NCBI GenBank assembly: GCA_963704295.1 | Contig: OY969884.1 | Coordinates: forward strand, 62,001 to 126,000 | Reading direction: 5' to 3' | Length of the DNA: 64,000 nt | From: JACCVL01 sp963704295 | GTDB lineage: Bacteria > Actinomycetota > Actinomycetes > Propionibacteriales > Nocardioidaceae | Shown here: one piece after another, positions 1-7,973 of the stretch | How positions within the stretch are numbered: the stretch's first letter is position 1 | How the letters are laid out: each line of letters starts with the position of its first letter | Program-made: the position numbers and the translations under genes | The notes under the pieces: model-generated | The model's input: the letters and a program-made list of their open reading frames with translations, nothing else | Databases searched by the model: none | Told to the model about the DNA's origin: nothing

Positions 1-1
1 G

Positions 2-388
2 TCGCTCGGGCTGCTCACCATCAACGCTCTCACCGCGGCCGACGGGGTGGTGATCCCGCTGGAGTGCGAGTACTTCGCCCTGCGCGGCGTCGCCCTGCTG
101 ACCGAGACCATCGACAAGGTCACCGAGCGACTCAACCCGCGGCTGCGGGTGGACGGCCTGCTCGGCACCATGTTCGACGGCCGCACCCTGCACGGCCGCG
201 AGGTGCTGAAGACGCTGGTCGACGGCTGGGGAGGCGCGGTCTTCCACACCGTCATCCGGCGCACCGTGAAGTTCTCCGACTCCACCGTCGCCGGCGAGCC
301 GATCACCTCGTACGCACCGGGGTCGGCCGGCGCCGAGGCGTACCGCCAGCTCGCCAAGGAGGTGCTCGTCCGGTGTCACGCCGGGTGA
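2..388 (+). CDS. ParA/Soj-family ATPase, C-terminal part (5' truncated by window edge)
   Basis: The last 128 residues of a ParA/Soj-type ATPase, which positions chromosomes or other cargo by ATP-dependent DNA binding. The open frame runs in from the window edge, so the Walker A motif is not visible. The visible part carries the family segment beginning LTINALTAAD and the conserved patch IPLECEYFALRG, followed by the switch and C-terminal helices. The stop lies inside the start region of the next gene, suggesting one operon with scpA and scpB, as in M. tuberculosis Rv1708-Rv1710. It is likely the second ParA-like protein of actinobacteria that travels with scpAB rather than the parAB-locus ParA, but this cannot be proved from the fragment. 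Confidence 0.85.
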   Translation, partial: SLGLLTINALTAADGVVIPLECEYFALRGVALLTETIDKVTERLNPRLRVDGLLGTMFDGRTLHGREVLKTLVDGWGGAVFHTVIRRTVKFSDSTVAGEPITSYAPGSAGAEAYRQLAKEVLVRCHAG

Positions 389-786
389 GGCTGCCGGGGG
401 CGGACGAGCTGTTCCGCCCGACCCGAGACGGCGAGGAGCCCGCGGAGCAGGTCCCGCAGATCCGGGTCGTCGCCGACGACGCCGCAGCTGCTGCCGAGCC
501 GGCCGACGAGCCGGCCGACGAACCAACCGACGACGCCGACCGCGCCACGCGAGATCGGGAGGCACGGCGCAGCAGTGGCCGGGTCCGCCACGACGAGAAG
601 ATGACGGTGTACGTCACCGCGGACGAGCTGTTCGACCTGGAGTCCGCCCGGCTCACCCTGAGGCGCGACCTGGGGGTGGCGGTCGACCGCGGCCGGCTGG
701 TCCGGGAGGCGATCGCGATCGTGCTGGCCGACCTGGACGACCACGGCGGGGACAGCGTGATCGCCCGCCGGCTGGCCGCCTCGTGA
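373..786 (+). CDS. Conserved hypothetical protein between parA-like and scpA
   Basis: A 137-residue protein with no enzyme motif. Residues 1-70 are acidic and low in complexity, including a small ADEP tandem repeat encoded at about 496-531. Residues 75-137 form a compact mixed alpha/beta region (KMTVYVTADELFDLE followed by two helices) that resembles ribbon-helix-helix or ParB-accessory proteins, but I cannot assign a family. The GTG at 373 is preferred because a strong AAGGAGG lies at 356-362, 10 bases upstream; a GTG at 385 overlapping the parA stop is the alternative. Its stop overlaps the scpA start. Streptomyces has a similar unnamed gene in this place. A role alongside segregation is inference from context only. 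Confidence 0.75.
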   Translation: MSRRVRLPGADELFRPTRDGEEPAEQVPQIRVVADDAAAAAEPADEPADEPTDDADRATRDREARRSSGRVRHDEKMTVYVTADELFDLESARLTLRRDLGVAVDRGRLVREAIAIVLADLDDHGGDSVIARRLAAS

Positions 787-1604
787 CGGTTGCCGCCGAC
801 GAGCGGGAGGCGGCGGCCAGCACCGACTTCTCGGTGCACCTGGCCAACTTCGAGGGGCCGTTCGACCTGTTGCTCGGTCTGATCGCCGGCCACCAGCTGG
901 ACATCACCGAGATCGCGCTGTCCCAGGTGACCGACGAGTTCATCGCGCACGTCAAGAGGCTCGGCCCCGACCTGGAACGGACCACACAGTTCCTGGTGGT
1001 GGCCGCCACCCTGCTCGACCTCAAGACCGCGCGGCTGCTACCGCAGGCTGATCTCGAGGACGAGGAGGACCTGGCCCTGCTGGAGGCCAGGGACCTGCTG
1101 TTCGCCCGGCTGCTGCAGTACCGCGCGTTCAAGCGAGTGGCGGCGCTGTTCGACGAGCGGCTCCAGGCGGAGTCCCGCCGGCACCCGCGGATGGCGGGGC
1201 TGGACGAACGGTTCGCGCGACTCCTGCCCGAGGTGGTGCTCCGCCTCGGACTGGACGACTTCGCCCGCCTGGCCGCTGGCGCGCTCGCTCCGAAGGAGCA
1301 GCCGGTGGTCTCGCTGAGCCACCTGCACGCCCCGCAGGTCAGCGTCCGGGAGCAGGCTGCGGTGATCGTGAGCAGGCTGCGCCAGCTGCGGCGGGCGACG
1401 TTCCGTAGTCTCGTCTCCGACGCGCCGGACACGCTGACCACGGTCGGCCGCTTCCTCGCCCTGCTGGAGCTGTTCCGGGAGGGCCAGGTGGCCTTCGACC
1501 AGGTCAGCCCGCTCGGCGAGCTGCACGTGCGGTGGACCGGCAGCGACGTGGGCGACGTGGCCGTCGGCGAGGAGTACGACGACCGGGCGGAGGAGACGCG
1601 ATGA
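783..1604 (+). CDS. scpA: Segregation and condensation protein A (kleisin)
   Basis: ScpA is the kleisin subunit that bridges the SMC dimer and binds ScpB, compacting and separating newly replicated chromosomes. The 273-residue protein has the typical N-terminal signature (FSVHLANFEGPFDLLLGLI, about residues 14-32), the helical SMC-neck-binding domain and a C-terminal winged helix (about residues 190-255). The GTG start at 783 overlaps the preceding stop by 4 bases, and its own stop overlaps the scpB ATG, indicating translational coupling. The length fits the family. The order parA-scpA-scpB-rluB is the standard actinobacterial one. Confidence 0.95.
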   Translation: MTVAADEREAAASTDFSVHLANFEGPFDLLLGLIAGHQLDITEIALSQVTDEFIAHVKRLGPDLERTTQFLVVAATLLDLKTARLLPQADLEDEEDLALLEARDLLFARLLQYRAFKRVAALFDERLQAESRRHPRMAGLDERFARLLPEVVLRLGLDDFARLAAGALAPKEQPVVSLSHLHAPQVSVREQAAVIVSRLRQLRRATFRSLVSDAPDTLTTVGRFLALLELFREGQVAFDQVSPLGELHVRWTGSDVGDVAVGEEYDDRAEETR

Positions 1605-2206
1605 GCCGGCTGCAACCTGCGCTCGAGGCGGTGCTGCTGGTGGCCGACCAGCCGCTCGACACGGGCGCGCTGTCGGCGGCGGTGGACCACGAGCCGGACC
1701 AGGTGGGCGCGGCGCTGGAGCGGCTGGCCCGCTGTTACGACGACGAGGGCCGCGGCTTCGAGTTGCGGCAGGTCGGCGGCGGCTGGCGGCTGTTCACCCG
1801 GGACGAGTACGCCGACGTGGTCGAGCGGTTCGTGCTCGACGGCCAGCAGGCGCGGTTGACCCAGGCGGCGCTGGAGACGCTGGCCGTGGTCGCCTACCGG
1901 CAGCCGGTGAGCCGCTCGCGGGTCTCGGCGATCCGCGGGGTGAACGTGGACGGGGTGATGCGGACGCTGCTCACCCGCGGGCTGGTGGAGGAGGCCGGCA
2001 TCGAGCCGGTGTCCGGTGCGGTGCTGTATCGCACGAGTGGCTACTTCCTGGAGCGGATGGGGCTCACCGGGTTGGACGAGCTGCCGGACCTGGCGCCGTT
2101 CCTCCCCGCCGACGACGAGGCGCAGGAGCTTGCCGCCGGACCGGGCGCCGGCTTCGCCGTGCCGGTGCCGGATCGGACCCCGTCCCGCGAGCAGCCGGAC
2201 CCGTGA
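1601..2206 (+). CDS. scpB: Segregation and condensation protein B
   Basis: ScpB dimerises through winged-helix domains and binds the ScpA kleisin in the SMC condensin complex. The 201-residue product starts at an ATG overlapping the scpA stop (ATGA). It shows two winged helices: the N-terminal one begins LQPALEAVLLVADQPL, and the second contains LTQAALETLAVVAYRQPVSR and the family motif IRGVNVDGVMRTL. The tail after residue 165 is acidic and disordered. An in-frame upstream extension would lie within scpA and is rejected. Confidence 0.95.
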   Translation: MSRLQPALEAVLLVADQPLDTGALSAAVDHEPDQVGAALERLARCYDDEGRGFELRQVGGGWRLFTRDEYADVVERFVLDGQQARLTQAALETLAVVAYRQPVSRSRVSAIRGVNVDGVMRTLLTRGLVEEAGIEPVSGAVLYRTSGYFLERMGLTGLDELPDLAPFLPADDEAQELAAGPGAGFAVPVPDRTPSREQPDP

Positions 2207-2973
2207 CCGATCCGGCGTCTCCGCCGCCCGGGGGACCGCCGGACGAGCAGGGCCTGGTCCGCCTGCACAAGCTGCTGGCCCAGTCCGGGGTGGCCAGCCG
2301 GCGCGCGTGCGAGGAGCTGATGCTGTCCGGCCGGGTCGAGGTCGACGGTGACGTCGTCACCCGGCTCGGGACCAAGGTGGACCCGGCGCGTGCCGTCATC
2401 CGGGTGGACGGCACCCGGCTGCCGCCGGTGGGTCCGCACGTCTACCTGGCGCTGAACAAGCCGCGGGGGGTGGTGAGCACGATGAGCGACCCGGAGGGGC
2501 GGCCCTGCCTGGCCGACCTCGTCGCCGACCGGCCGGAGCGGTTGTTCCATGTCGGTCGACTGGACACCGACACCGACGGGCTGCTGCTGCTGACGAACCA
2601 CGGCGACCTGGCGCACCGACTGACGCACCCGTCGTACGAGGTGGCGCGGACCTACGTGGCGGAGGTGGACGGAGTCGTCCAGCCGGCCACCCGGCGACGG
2701 CTGCTGACCGGCGTGCCGCTGGACGACGGCCCGGTCGCGTGCAGCGAGGTCACCGTGCGGACCAGTCACGGCGACCGGAGCATCGTCCAGGTGGTGCTGC
2801 ACGAGGGACGGAACCGGGTGGTACGACGGATGTTCGACGCCGTCGGCCACCCGGTGAGACGGCTGACCCGCGTCGCGCTCGGCAGCATCAGGCTGGGGTC
2901 GCTCCGCTCGGGTCAGCTGCGCGAGCTGACCGGGGCGGAGCTCGGGCCGCTGCTGGACGCGGCCGGGCTGTAG
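2203..2973 (+). CDS. rluB: 23S rRNA pseudouridine synthase, RluB/RsuA family
   Basis: Isomerises a uridine in large-subunit rRNA to pseudouridine. The 256-residue protein has an N-terminal S4 RNA-binding domain (VRLHKLLAQSGVASRRACEE, about residues 18-75) and the RluB/E/F catalytic domain. The catalytic aspartate lies in the motif GRLDTDTDGLLLLTN (about residues 118-132), and the family C-terminal motif EGRNRVVRRMF is present. GTG start overlapping the scpB stop. It corresponds in place to Rv1711. Assignment to RluB rather than RluE/F rests on synteny and the S4 domain. Confidence 0.92.
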   Translation: MTDPASPPPGGPPDEQGLVRLHKLLAQSGVASRRACEELMLSGRVEVDGDVVTRLGTKVDPARAVIRVDGTRLPPVGPHVYLALNKPRGVVSTMSDPEGRPCLADLVADRPERLFHVGRLDTDTDGLLLLTNHGDLAHRLTHPSYEVARTYVAEVDGVVQPATRRRLLTGVPLDDGPVACSEVTVRTSHGDRSIVQVVLHEGRNRVVRRMFDAVGHPVRRLTRVALGSIRLGSLRSGQLRELTGAELGPLLDAAGL

Positions 2974-2986
2974 GAGGAGGTCGGAC

Positions 2987-3373
2987 GTGGCGGTACGAGC
3001 CATCCGCGGGGCCACCCAGCTGGACGCGGACGAGCGGGACCATCTGTTGCAGCGCACCGGGGAGCTGGTCCGCCGGGTGCTGCAGGAGAACGGGCTGTCC
3101 ACCGACGACCTGATCAGCATCGTCTTCACCGCGACCCCGGACATCAGCTCGGAGTTCCCCGCGTACGCCGCCCGCAGCCTCGGCCTCGTCGACGTGCCGT
3201 TGCTGTGCACCGTCGAGCTGGACATCACCGGTGCGATGCAGCGGGTGGTGCGGCTGCTCATGCACGTCGAGTCCGAGCTCGACCGCTCCGAGATCACGCA
3301 CGTCTACCTGCACGGCGCTCGACACCTGCGCAGGGACCTCGACCACGTCCGCACCGACGAGGACCCGTCGTGA
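2987..3373 (+). CDS. aroH: Chorismate mutase, AroH type
   Basis: Converts chorismate to prephenate, the committed step to tyrosine and phenylalanine. The 128-residue size and the sequence from VRAIRGATQL through LISIVFTATPDISSEFPAYAAR and VPLLCTVELDI match the monofunctional trimeric AroH fold (as in Bacillus), not the helical AroQ type. The key Arg and Glu of the family are present in RAIRGATQ and in the CTVELDI region. GTG start with GGAGG a few bases upstream. Its stop overlaps the start of tyrA, so consecutive enzymes of tyrosine synthesis are coupled. Confidence 0.93.
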   Translation: MAVRAIRGATQLDADERDHLLQRTGELVRRVLQENGLSTDDLISIVFTATPDISSEFPAYAARSLGLVDVPLLCTVELDITGAMQRVVRLLMHVESELDRSEITHVYLHGARHLRRDLDHVRTDEDPS

Positions 3374-4437
3374 TCGGCCCGGTGCTGGTCGTCGGCACCG
3401 GCCTGGTCGGCACGTCGATCGGGCTGGCGCTGTCGGCGGCCGGCGTGCAGGTGCGGCTGCGGGACAGGGACCGGGCCGCGCTCATGGTCGCGGCTTCGCG
3501 CGGCGCCGGGCAGCCGGAGTCGGCCACGGACTCCGATCCGCCGGAGTGCGTGGTGGTCGCGGTGCCCCCTGCCCAGGTGGCGGTGGTGGTGGCCGAGGCG
3601 CTCGACGAGCACACCTCCGCCGTGGTCACCGACGTCGGCAGCGTGAAGACCGAGCCGCTGGAGCAGGTGCGGGCGGCGGTGTCCGCCGACGTCCTCGGCC
3701 GGTACGTCGGCGGGCACCCGATGGCCGGCAGCGAGCTCTCAGGCCCCTGGGCGGCATCCGCCGACCTGTTCCAGGGCCGCGCCTGGGCCATCACCCCGCA
3801 CCCGGCAAGCAGGCCCGAGGCGGTCCGCACCGTGACCGACCTCGTCATCGCCACCGGAGCCGGCGTGGTGACGCTCAGCCCCCAGGAGCACGACCTCGCG
3901 GTCGCGCGGGTCTCCCACCTGCCACACCTGCTGTCGGTGCTGGCGGCGGCCCAGCTCGGCGCCGCACCGCCGGAGCATCTCGCACTGTCCGGCCAGGGGG
4001 TGCGGGACGTGACGCGCGTGGCCGGTGGCGACCCCACGCTCTGGGGGCAGATCCTGGCCGCCAACGCGTCGGCGGTGCGGGGGCTGCTCGAGGCGGTGCG
4101 TGACGACGTGGACCGGCTGCTCGGCGGGCTGACAGCGGCCCCGGCCGAGGTCGACGCCGTGCTGCGGCGGGGGCTCGACGGCACCCGGATGATCCCGGCC
4201 AAGCACGGCGGCCCGGCCCGGGCGGAGGCCGTCGTACTGGTCGCCGTGCCGGACCGCCCGGGGGAGCTGGCCCGGCTGTTCGGTGATGCTGGACAATCGG
4301 GGGTCAACGTCGAGGACCTGCGCATCGACCACGACCCCGGCCGGCCGGTCGGCCTGGTCGAGCTCGTGGTGCAGGCCTCCGCGGCCGACACGCTGGTGGA
4401 CGCTCTGGTCGCCCGCGGCTGGCCCGCGCACCGCTGA
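3370..4437 (+). CDS. tyrA: Prephenate dehydrogenase
   Basis: NAD-dependent oxidative decarboxylation of prephenate to 4-hydroxyphenylpyruvate in tyrosine synthesis. 355 residues: an N-terminal Rossmann fold with VVGTGLVGTSIG (about residues 7-18), the substrate-pocket motif GHPMAGSE with the catalytic-site histidine, a helical dimerisation domain, and a C-terminal ACT domain (about residues 285-350, VVLVAVPDRPGELARLF) expected to sense tyrosine. The GTG at 3370 overlaps the aroH stop (GTGA). Longer in-frame openings run through aroH and are rejected. Insertion of aroH-tyrA between rluB and cmk is a lineage feature. Confidence 0.94.
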   Translation: MIGPVLVVGTGLVGTSIGLALSAAGVQVRLRDRDRAALMVAASRGAGQPESATDSDPPECVVVAVPPAQVAVVVAEALDEHTSAVVTDVGSVKTEPLEQVRAAVSADVLGRYVGGHPMAGSELSGPWAASADLFQGRAWAITPHPASRPEAVRTVTDLVIATGAGVVTLSPQEHDLAVARVSHLPHLLSVLAAAQLGAAPPEHLALSGQGVRDVTRVAGGDPTLWGQILAANASAVRGLLEAVRDDVDRLLGGLTAAPAEVDAVLRRGLDGTRMIPAKHGGPARAEAVVLVAVPDRPGELARLFGDAGQSGVNVEDLRIDHDPGRPVGLVELVVQASAADTLVDALVARGWPAHR

Positions 4438-4469
4438 CCCACTCGCCCGCACCACCGAGGAGCCGCACC

Positions 4470-5174
4470 ATGCCCGACTCGCCCAGCCGTCCCGACCTGG
4501 CCTCGGTGGTCGTGGCGGTCGACGGGCCGTCCGGCTCGGGCAAGTCCAGCACCGCCCGGGCGGTCGCCGCCCGGCTCGGGCTGCGCTACCTGGACACCGG
4601 CGCGATGTACCGCGCCCTGACCTGGGCCGTGCTCGACCACGGGGTGGACCCTGCCGACCCCGTGGCGGTCGCCGACCTCGCCGGCCGCGTGGACCTGGTG
4701 TCCGGCACCGACCCGGCGCGGCCGACCATCACCGTCGACGGCACCGACGTCGCCGGCCCGATCCGCGGAGCGGACGTGACCGCCGCGGTCAGCACGGTCA
4801 GCGCCGTGCCTGCTGTCCGGGCGGCCATGGTGCAGTGCCAGCGCGAGCTGATCGGGTCCGGCGGGATCGTGGTCGAGGGCCGCGACATCGGGTCGGTCGT
4901 GGCACCGGACGCGCCGGTCAAGATCTTCCTCACCGCCGACGTGCAGGCCCGGGCCCGGCGGCGCACCGCCCAGGTGGGCGGCCCGGACGACTCGCATGCC
5001 GCCACCCGGGACGACCTGGACCGCCGCGACCGGCTGGACTCGTCCCGCGTGGCCTCCCCGCTGACCCGGGCCGCCGACGCCGTCGACGTCGACACCACCG
5101 AGCACAGCCTGGACGAGGTGGTCGCGCAGGTCGTCGACCTGGTGCGGGTCGCCGTCGCGAAGGCCGTACCGTGA
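4470..5174 (+). CDS. cmk: Cytidylate kinase
   Basis: Phosphorylates CMP and dCMP to the diphosphates using ATP. The 234-residue protein has the P-loop GPSGSGKSS (about residues 18-26), the CMP-binding motif YLDTGAMYRALT and the EGRDIGSVVAPDAPVKIFLTA segment near the lid. ATG start preceded by GAGGAG at 4457-4462. Its stop overlaps the GTG start of der, the usual actinobacterial cmk-der pair (Rv1712-Rv1713). Confidence 0.95.
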   Translation: MPDSPSRPDLASVVVAVDGPSGSGKSSTARAVAARLGLRYLDTGAMYRALTWAVLDHGVDPADPVAVADLAGRVDLVSGTDPARPTITVDGTDVAGPIRGADVTAAVSTVSAVPAVRAAMVQCQRELIGSGGIVVEGRDIGSVVAPDAPVKIFLTADVQARARRRTAQVGGPDDSHAATRDDLDRRDRLDSSRVASPLTRAADAVDVDTTEHSLDEVVAQVVDLVRVAVAKAVP

Positions 5175-6583
5175 CCGGAGGTACGGGGAGTGGGCCGAGC
5201 GAGCGGAGTGACCGGGTGGACGAGTCGGTCGCTGACGCCTCGGCGGGGTCGGTGCAGGCCCGGGCCGGCGCGGCGCCGGTACTCGCCGTGGTCGGCCGGC
5301 CCAACGTGGGCAAGTCGACCCTGGTCAACAGGATCATCGGCCGTCGGGAAGCCGTGGTCGAGGACGTTCCCGGCGTGACCCGTGACCGGGTGGCCTACGA
5401 CGCGATCTGGAACGGACGGGCCTTCACCGTCGTGGACACCGGTGGCTGGGACCCGGACGCCCGGGGCCGGGCCGAGCGGATCGCGTACCAGGCCGAGCTG
5501 GCGATCGCTGCCGCGGACGCGGTGATGTTCGTCGTGGACGCGACGGTCGGCGCAACCGACACCGACGACGCCGTCGTGCGCGTGCTGCGCCGCTCGTCCA
5601 AGCCGGTCCTGCTGGCTGCGAACAAGGTCGACGACCTGCGTGGGGAGGCCGAGGCGGCCGGACTGTGGAGCCTCGGGCTGGGGGAGCCGCATCCGGTGTC
5701 GGCATTGCACGGTCGCGGCAGCGGAGACCTGCTCGACGCGGTGCTCGCCGTACTCCCGGAAGCACCGGTCGAGACCGACGAGGAGGTCGGTGGACCGCGC
5801 CGGGTGGCGATCGTGGGCAAGCCGAACGTGGGCAAGTCCAGCCTGCTGAACGTGCTGACGGGGGCGGAGCGGGCGGTGGTCGACTCCGTCGCCGGCACCA
5901 CCGTCGATCCGGTGGACGAGCTGGTGCAGCTCGGTGGCCGGACCTGGCGGTTCGTGGACACCGCGGGGGTGCGCCGGCGGGTGAAGGAGGCGTCCGGGCA
6001 CGAGTACTACGCCAGCCTGCGCACCCAGACCGCGCTGGAGCGGGCCGAGGTGGCGGTGGTGGTCGTGGACGCGAGCGAGTCGCTGTCGGAGCAGGACCAG
6101 CGACTGATCGCCATGGTTGCCGACGCCGGGCGCGCGGTGGTGGTGGCGTTCAACAAGTGGGACCTGGTCGACGACGACCGGCGCTACTACCTCGAGCGGG
6201 AAATCGACCGCGACCTGCTGCGGGTGCAGTGGGCGCCGCGGGTGAACGTCTCCGCGAGGACCCGGTGGCACGTCGACAAGCTGGTGCCGGCGCTGGACCG
6301 GGCGCTGGCCGGGTGGGAGACCCGGGTGCCGACAGGTGCCCTGAACACCTTCCTCGGCCGGCTGGTGTCCGAGCACCCGCACCCGGTGCGCTCGGGCAAG
6401 CAGCCGAAGGTGCTGTTCGCCACCCAGGCCTCGACCGCGCCGCCGACCTTCGTGCTGTTCACCTCCGGCAAGCTCGAGGCGTCGTACCTGCGGTTCATCG
6501 AGCGCCGGCTGCGGGAGACCTTCGGCTTCGAGGGGACGCCGATCTCGCTGCAGCAGCGGCCGCGGGAGAAGCGCCGGCGCTGA
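5171..6583 (+). CDS. der: Ribosome biogenesis GTPase Der (EngA)
   Basis: Tandem GTPase needed for 50S subunit maturation. 470 residues: G domain 1 with P-loop GRPNVGKST (about residues 41-49) and base-specificity motif NKVD, G domain 2 with GKPNVGKSS and NKWD, and a C-terminal KH-like domain ending in QQRPREKRRR. The GTG at 5171 overlaps the cmk stop (GTGA). The first 35 residues are a low-complexity extension common in actinobacterial homologues. A terminator-like hairpin follows directly. Confidence 0.96.
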   Translation: MTGGTGSGPSERSDRVDESVADASAGSVQARAGAAPVLAVVGRPNVGKSTLVNRIIGRREAVVEDVPGVTRDRVAYDAIWNGRAFTVVDTGGWDPDARGRAERIAYQAELAIAAADAVMFVVDATVGATDTDDAVVRVLRRSSKPVLLAANKVDDLRGEAEAAGLWSLGLGEPHPVSALHGRGSGDLLDAVLAVLPEAPVETDEEVGGPRRVAIVGKPNVGKSSLLNVLTGAERAVVDSVAGTTVDPVDELVQLGGRTWRFVDTAGVRRRVKEASGHEYYASLRTQTALERAEVAVVVVDASESLSEQDQRLIAMVADAGRAVVVAFNKWDLVDDDRRYYLEREIDRDLLRVQWAPRVNVSARTRWHVDKLVPALDRALAGWETRVPTGALNTFLGRLVSEHPHPVRSGKQPKVLFATQASTAPPTFVLFTSGKLEASYLRFIERRLRETFGFEGTPISLQQRPREKRRR

Positions 6584-6607
6584 GCGCCGCCCACCGGGAC
6601 CGGCGCT
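6583..6607 (+). terminator. Terminator-like hairpin after der
   Basis: A perfect 7-bp inverted repeat, AGCGCCG at 6583-6589 and CGGCGCT at 6601-6607, with an 11-base loop, begins at the last base of the der stop codon. There is no T-run, which is common for actinobacterial terminators. It marks the end of the 0-6.6 kb operon; function is inferred from structure and place only. Confidence 0.4.
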
Positions 6608-6646
6608 GAGGCATTTCCGTCGCTCTGGCAGCGGGAATGCATCATC
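6608..6646. repeat. Palindromic repeat copy 1
   Basis: First of two related elements between der and the tRNA. It folds into a roughly 10-bp hairpin: GCATT near 6611 pairs with AATGC ending at 6640, continued by CCG/GGG-type pairs. It ends with the shared tail GGGAATGCATCATC. See copy 2 at 6694-6732. Confidence 0.6.
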
Positions 6647-6693
6647 GCCCGGTGGGGGGCGGGGCGTACGCCGGCGCTGCTGACCCCGCCGCT

Positions 6694-6732
6694 GATGCAT
6701 TCGCGTCGCTCCGACGGCGGGAATGCATCATC
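6694..6732. repeat. Palindromic repeat copy 2
   Basis: Second copy in the same orientation, about 86 bases after the first. The left arm GATGCATTC and right arm GGGAATGCATC pair across a GTCGCTCC-centred loop, and base changes between the copies largely keep the stem paired. This looks like a REP-type intergenic palindrome; no coding function is seen. Confidence 0.6.
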
Positions 6733-6816
6733 CGGCGTGGGGTACGGGCGGGTCGGCGCACGCTCAGGCTCGGGTAGGGTTCCGCGTGCTCCACCGGTGT
6801 CACGCACCGGGGGCGG

Positions 6817-6890
<74 letters not shown>

Positions 6891-6967
6891 CCGAATTGCA
6901 GGTCAGAGGAACACCCTTCAACCTGCGCAAACACGACGAGAGCCCCTTCCGACTGCTACCGGAACCT

Positions 6968-7412
6968 TCAGCGTTCTGCGACCTGCTGCGCCGGGCGCAG
7001 CAAGCCGCCGAGGAAGAGCAGCAATGGCGCAGCCATCGCGACCAGCGGCGCGGCAAGCACGATCCCGACCAATGAACAGACCCGTCGAGTCGGACGAGGA
7101 CCACCACAGATACAGCGTCGTCATCGTGGCGAGTACCCCGACCACCGCAAGCACCGTGAAGTGCAGCGAGCCGCGCGGCGCCATGATCCCGGCCAGAAAG
7201 CACGCGATCGCGACGGTTACGAACCACATGACGTGCACGGTGTCGCTCGGCCTGCCGCTGCTCCAAGAGATCCACGCCAGCCAGGCGACCCCCGGGCCGA
7301 GGCCGACCAGACAGCACGCGGTCGCGGTGCGTGCCGGCGATTCCCCACCCCGCCGGCTCGCTCCGAGCGGAGCTCGCGGCGAGGTGCCATCGCCGGCTTC
7401 ACCCCCGAACAT
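6968..7412 (-). pseudogene. Small four-helix membrane protein, frameshifted
   Basis: On the minus strand, one frame from about 7412 encodes a membrane protein with hydrophobic helices (CCLVGLGPGVAWLAWISW, VMWFVTVAIACFLAG, FTVLAVVGVLATMTTLYLWW). The frame is lost near 7064-7074. One base over, a last helix continues (IVLAAPLVAMAAPLLLFLGG) and ends LLRPAQQVAER at the stop 6968-6970. A single extra base in the TTGGTCGGG stretch explains the break. Family not recognised; about 147 residues if repaired. The start is uncertain because the upstream neighbour is also decayed. Either real decay or a sequencing indel. Confidence 0.6.
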
Positions 7413-7973
7413 GCCCGAGCGTCCCACGGCGGCAACCGCCTGCCAACCAGCGTGCCGAGAAGCGCCGACGGCAACAGTGGCATGGTGACCTGTGGCAGCT
7501 CGAGTCCGGATCGTTCCGTCGCCCGTGTCGGTCAACTTCCAGACCCAGGTGCTGTCGGGTTTGCGCCACAGCAGCCACTGGTTGACTTCGAACCCCGCCA
7601 CCCAAAATGCGGTGACATCGGAGGGGGCCCTTCGGAGACATCGGTATCCACTGGCCGATCTCCAGTTGTTGGAGCTCGGGAACGTTCGCACGTGCGCTCG
7701 GGTGGCCGAGGTTGTCGAGGTGGTCGTTGCTGAAGAAGTCCGCTCGGTGGCAGCCGACCTGGACGGGCCGCGTCCAGACCAGCGTGGGCGGTGCCTGGAT
7801 AGTGATGGCACGGGTGCAACGGGACTGCGCTTCCGGCGGGAACTCGTCGCGGGAAGGGCAGCCTCGACCTCGCCGATGGTCGCGATCGCACGCACTTGGC
7901 GCGGAGTTGCTGTCGGGTGGACCGGGGTGTCTGGGGAGGTGTCGTGGTCGGCATGGGGGGCTCTTTCGGTCAA
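7413..7973 (-). pseudogene. SRPBCC-family protein, multiply frameshifted
   Basis: Pieces of a START-like SRPBCC (polyketide cyclase/dehydrase-type) protein lie in two minus-strand frames. The N-terminal RAIATIGEVEAALP gives way near 7848-7865 to RAITIQAPPTLVW and HLDNLG, then returns to the first frame at the GGGGG run 7623-7627 for FEVNQWLLWRKPDSTWVW. The second break is repaired by dropping one base, giving SPKGPSDVTAF. The C-terminal part beyond about 7490 is not recognisable. A TTG start at 7973 overlaps the DUF6544 stop. The ligand is unknown. Confidence 0.6.

Noticed and set aside
496..531. Short tandem repeat
   Set aside because: Three imperfect 12-base units encoding ADEP in a disordered acidic stretch; no sign of function beyond coding.
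4586..6700. A 704-residue minus-strand open frame across cmk and der
   Set aside because: Low-complexity shadow of two clear plus-strand genes.
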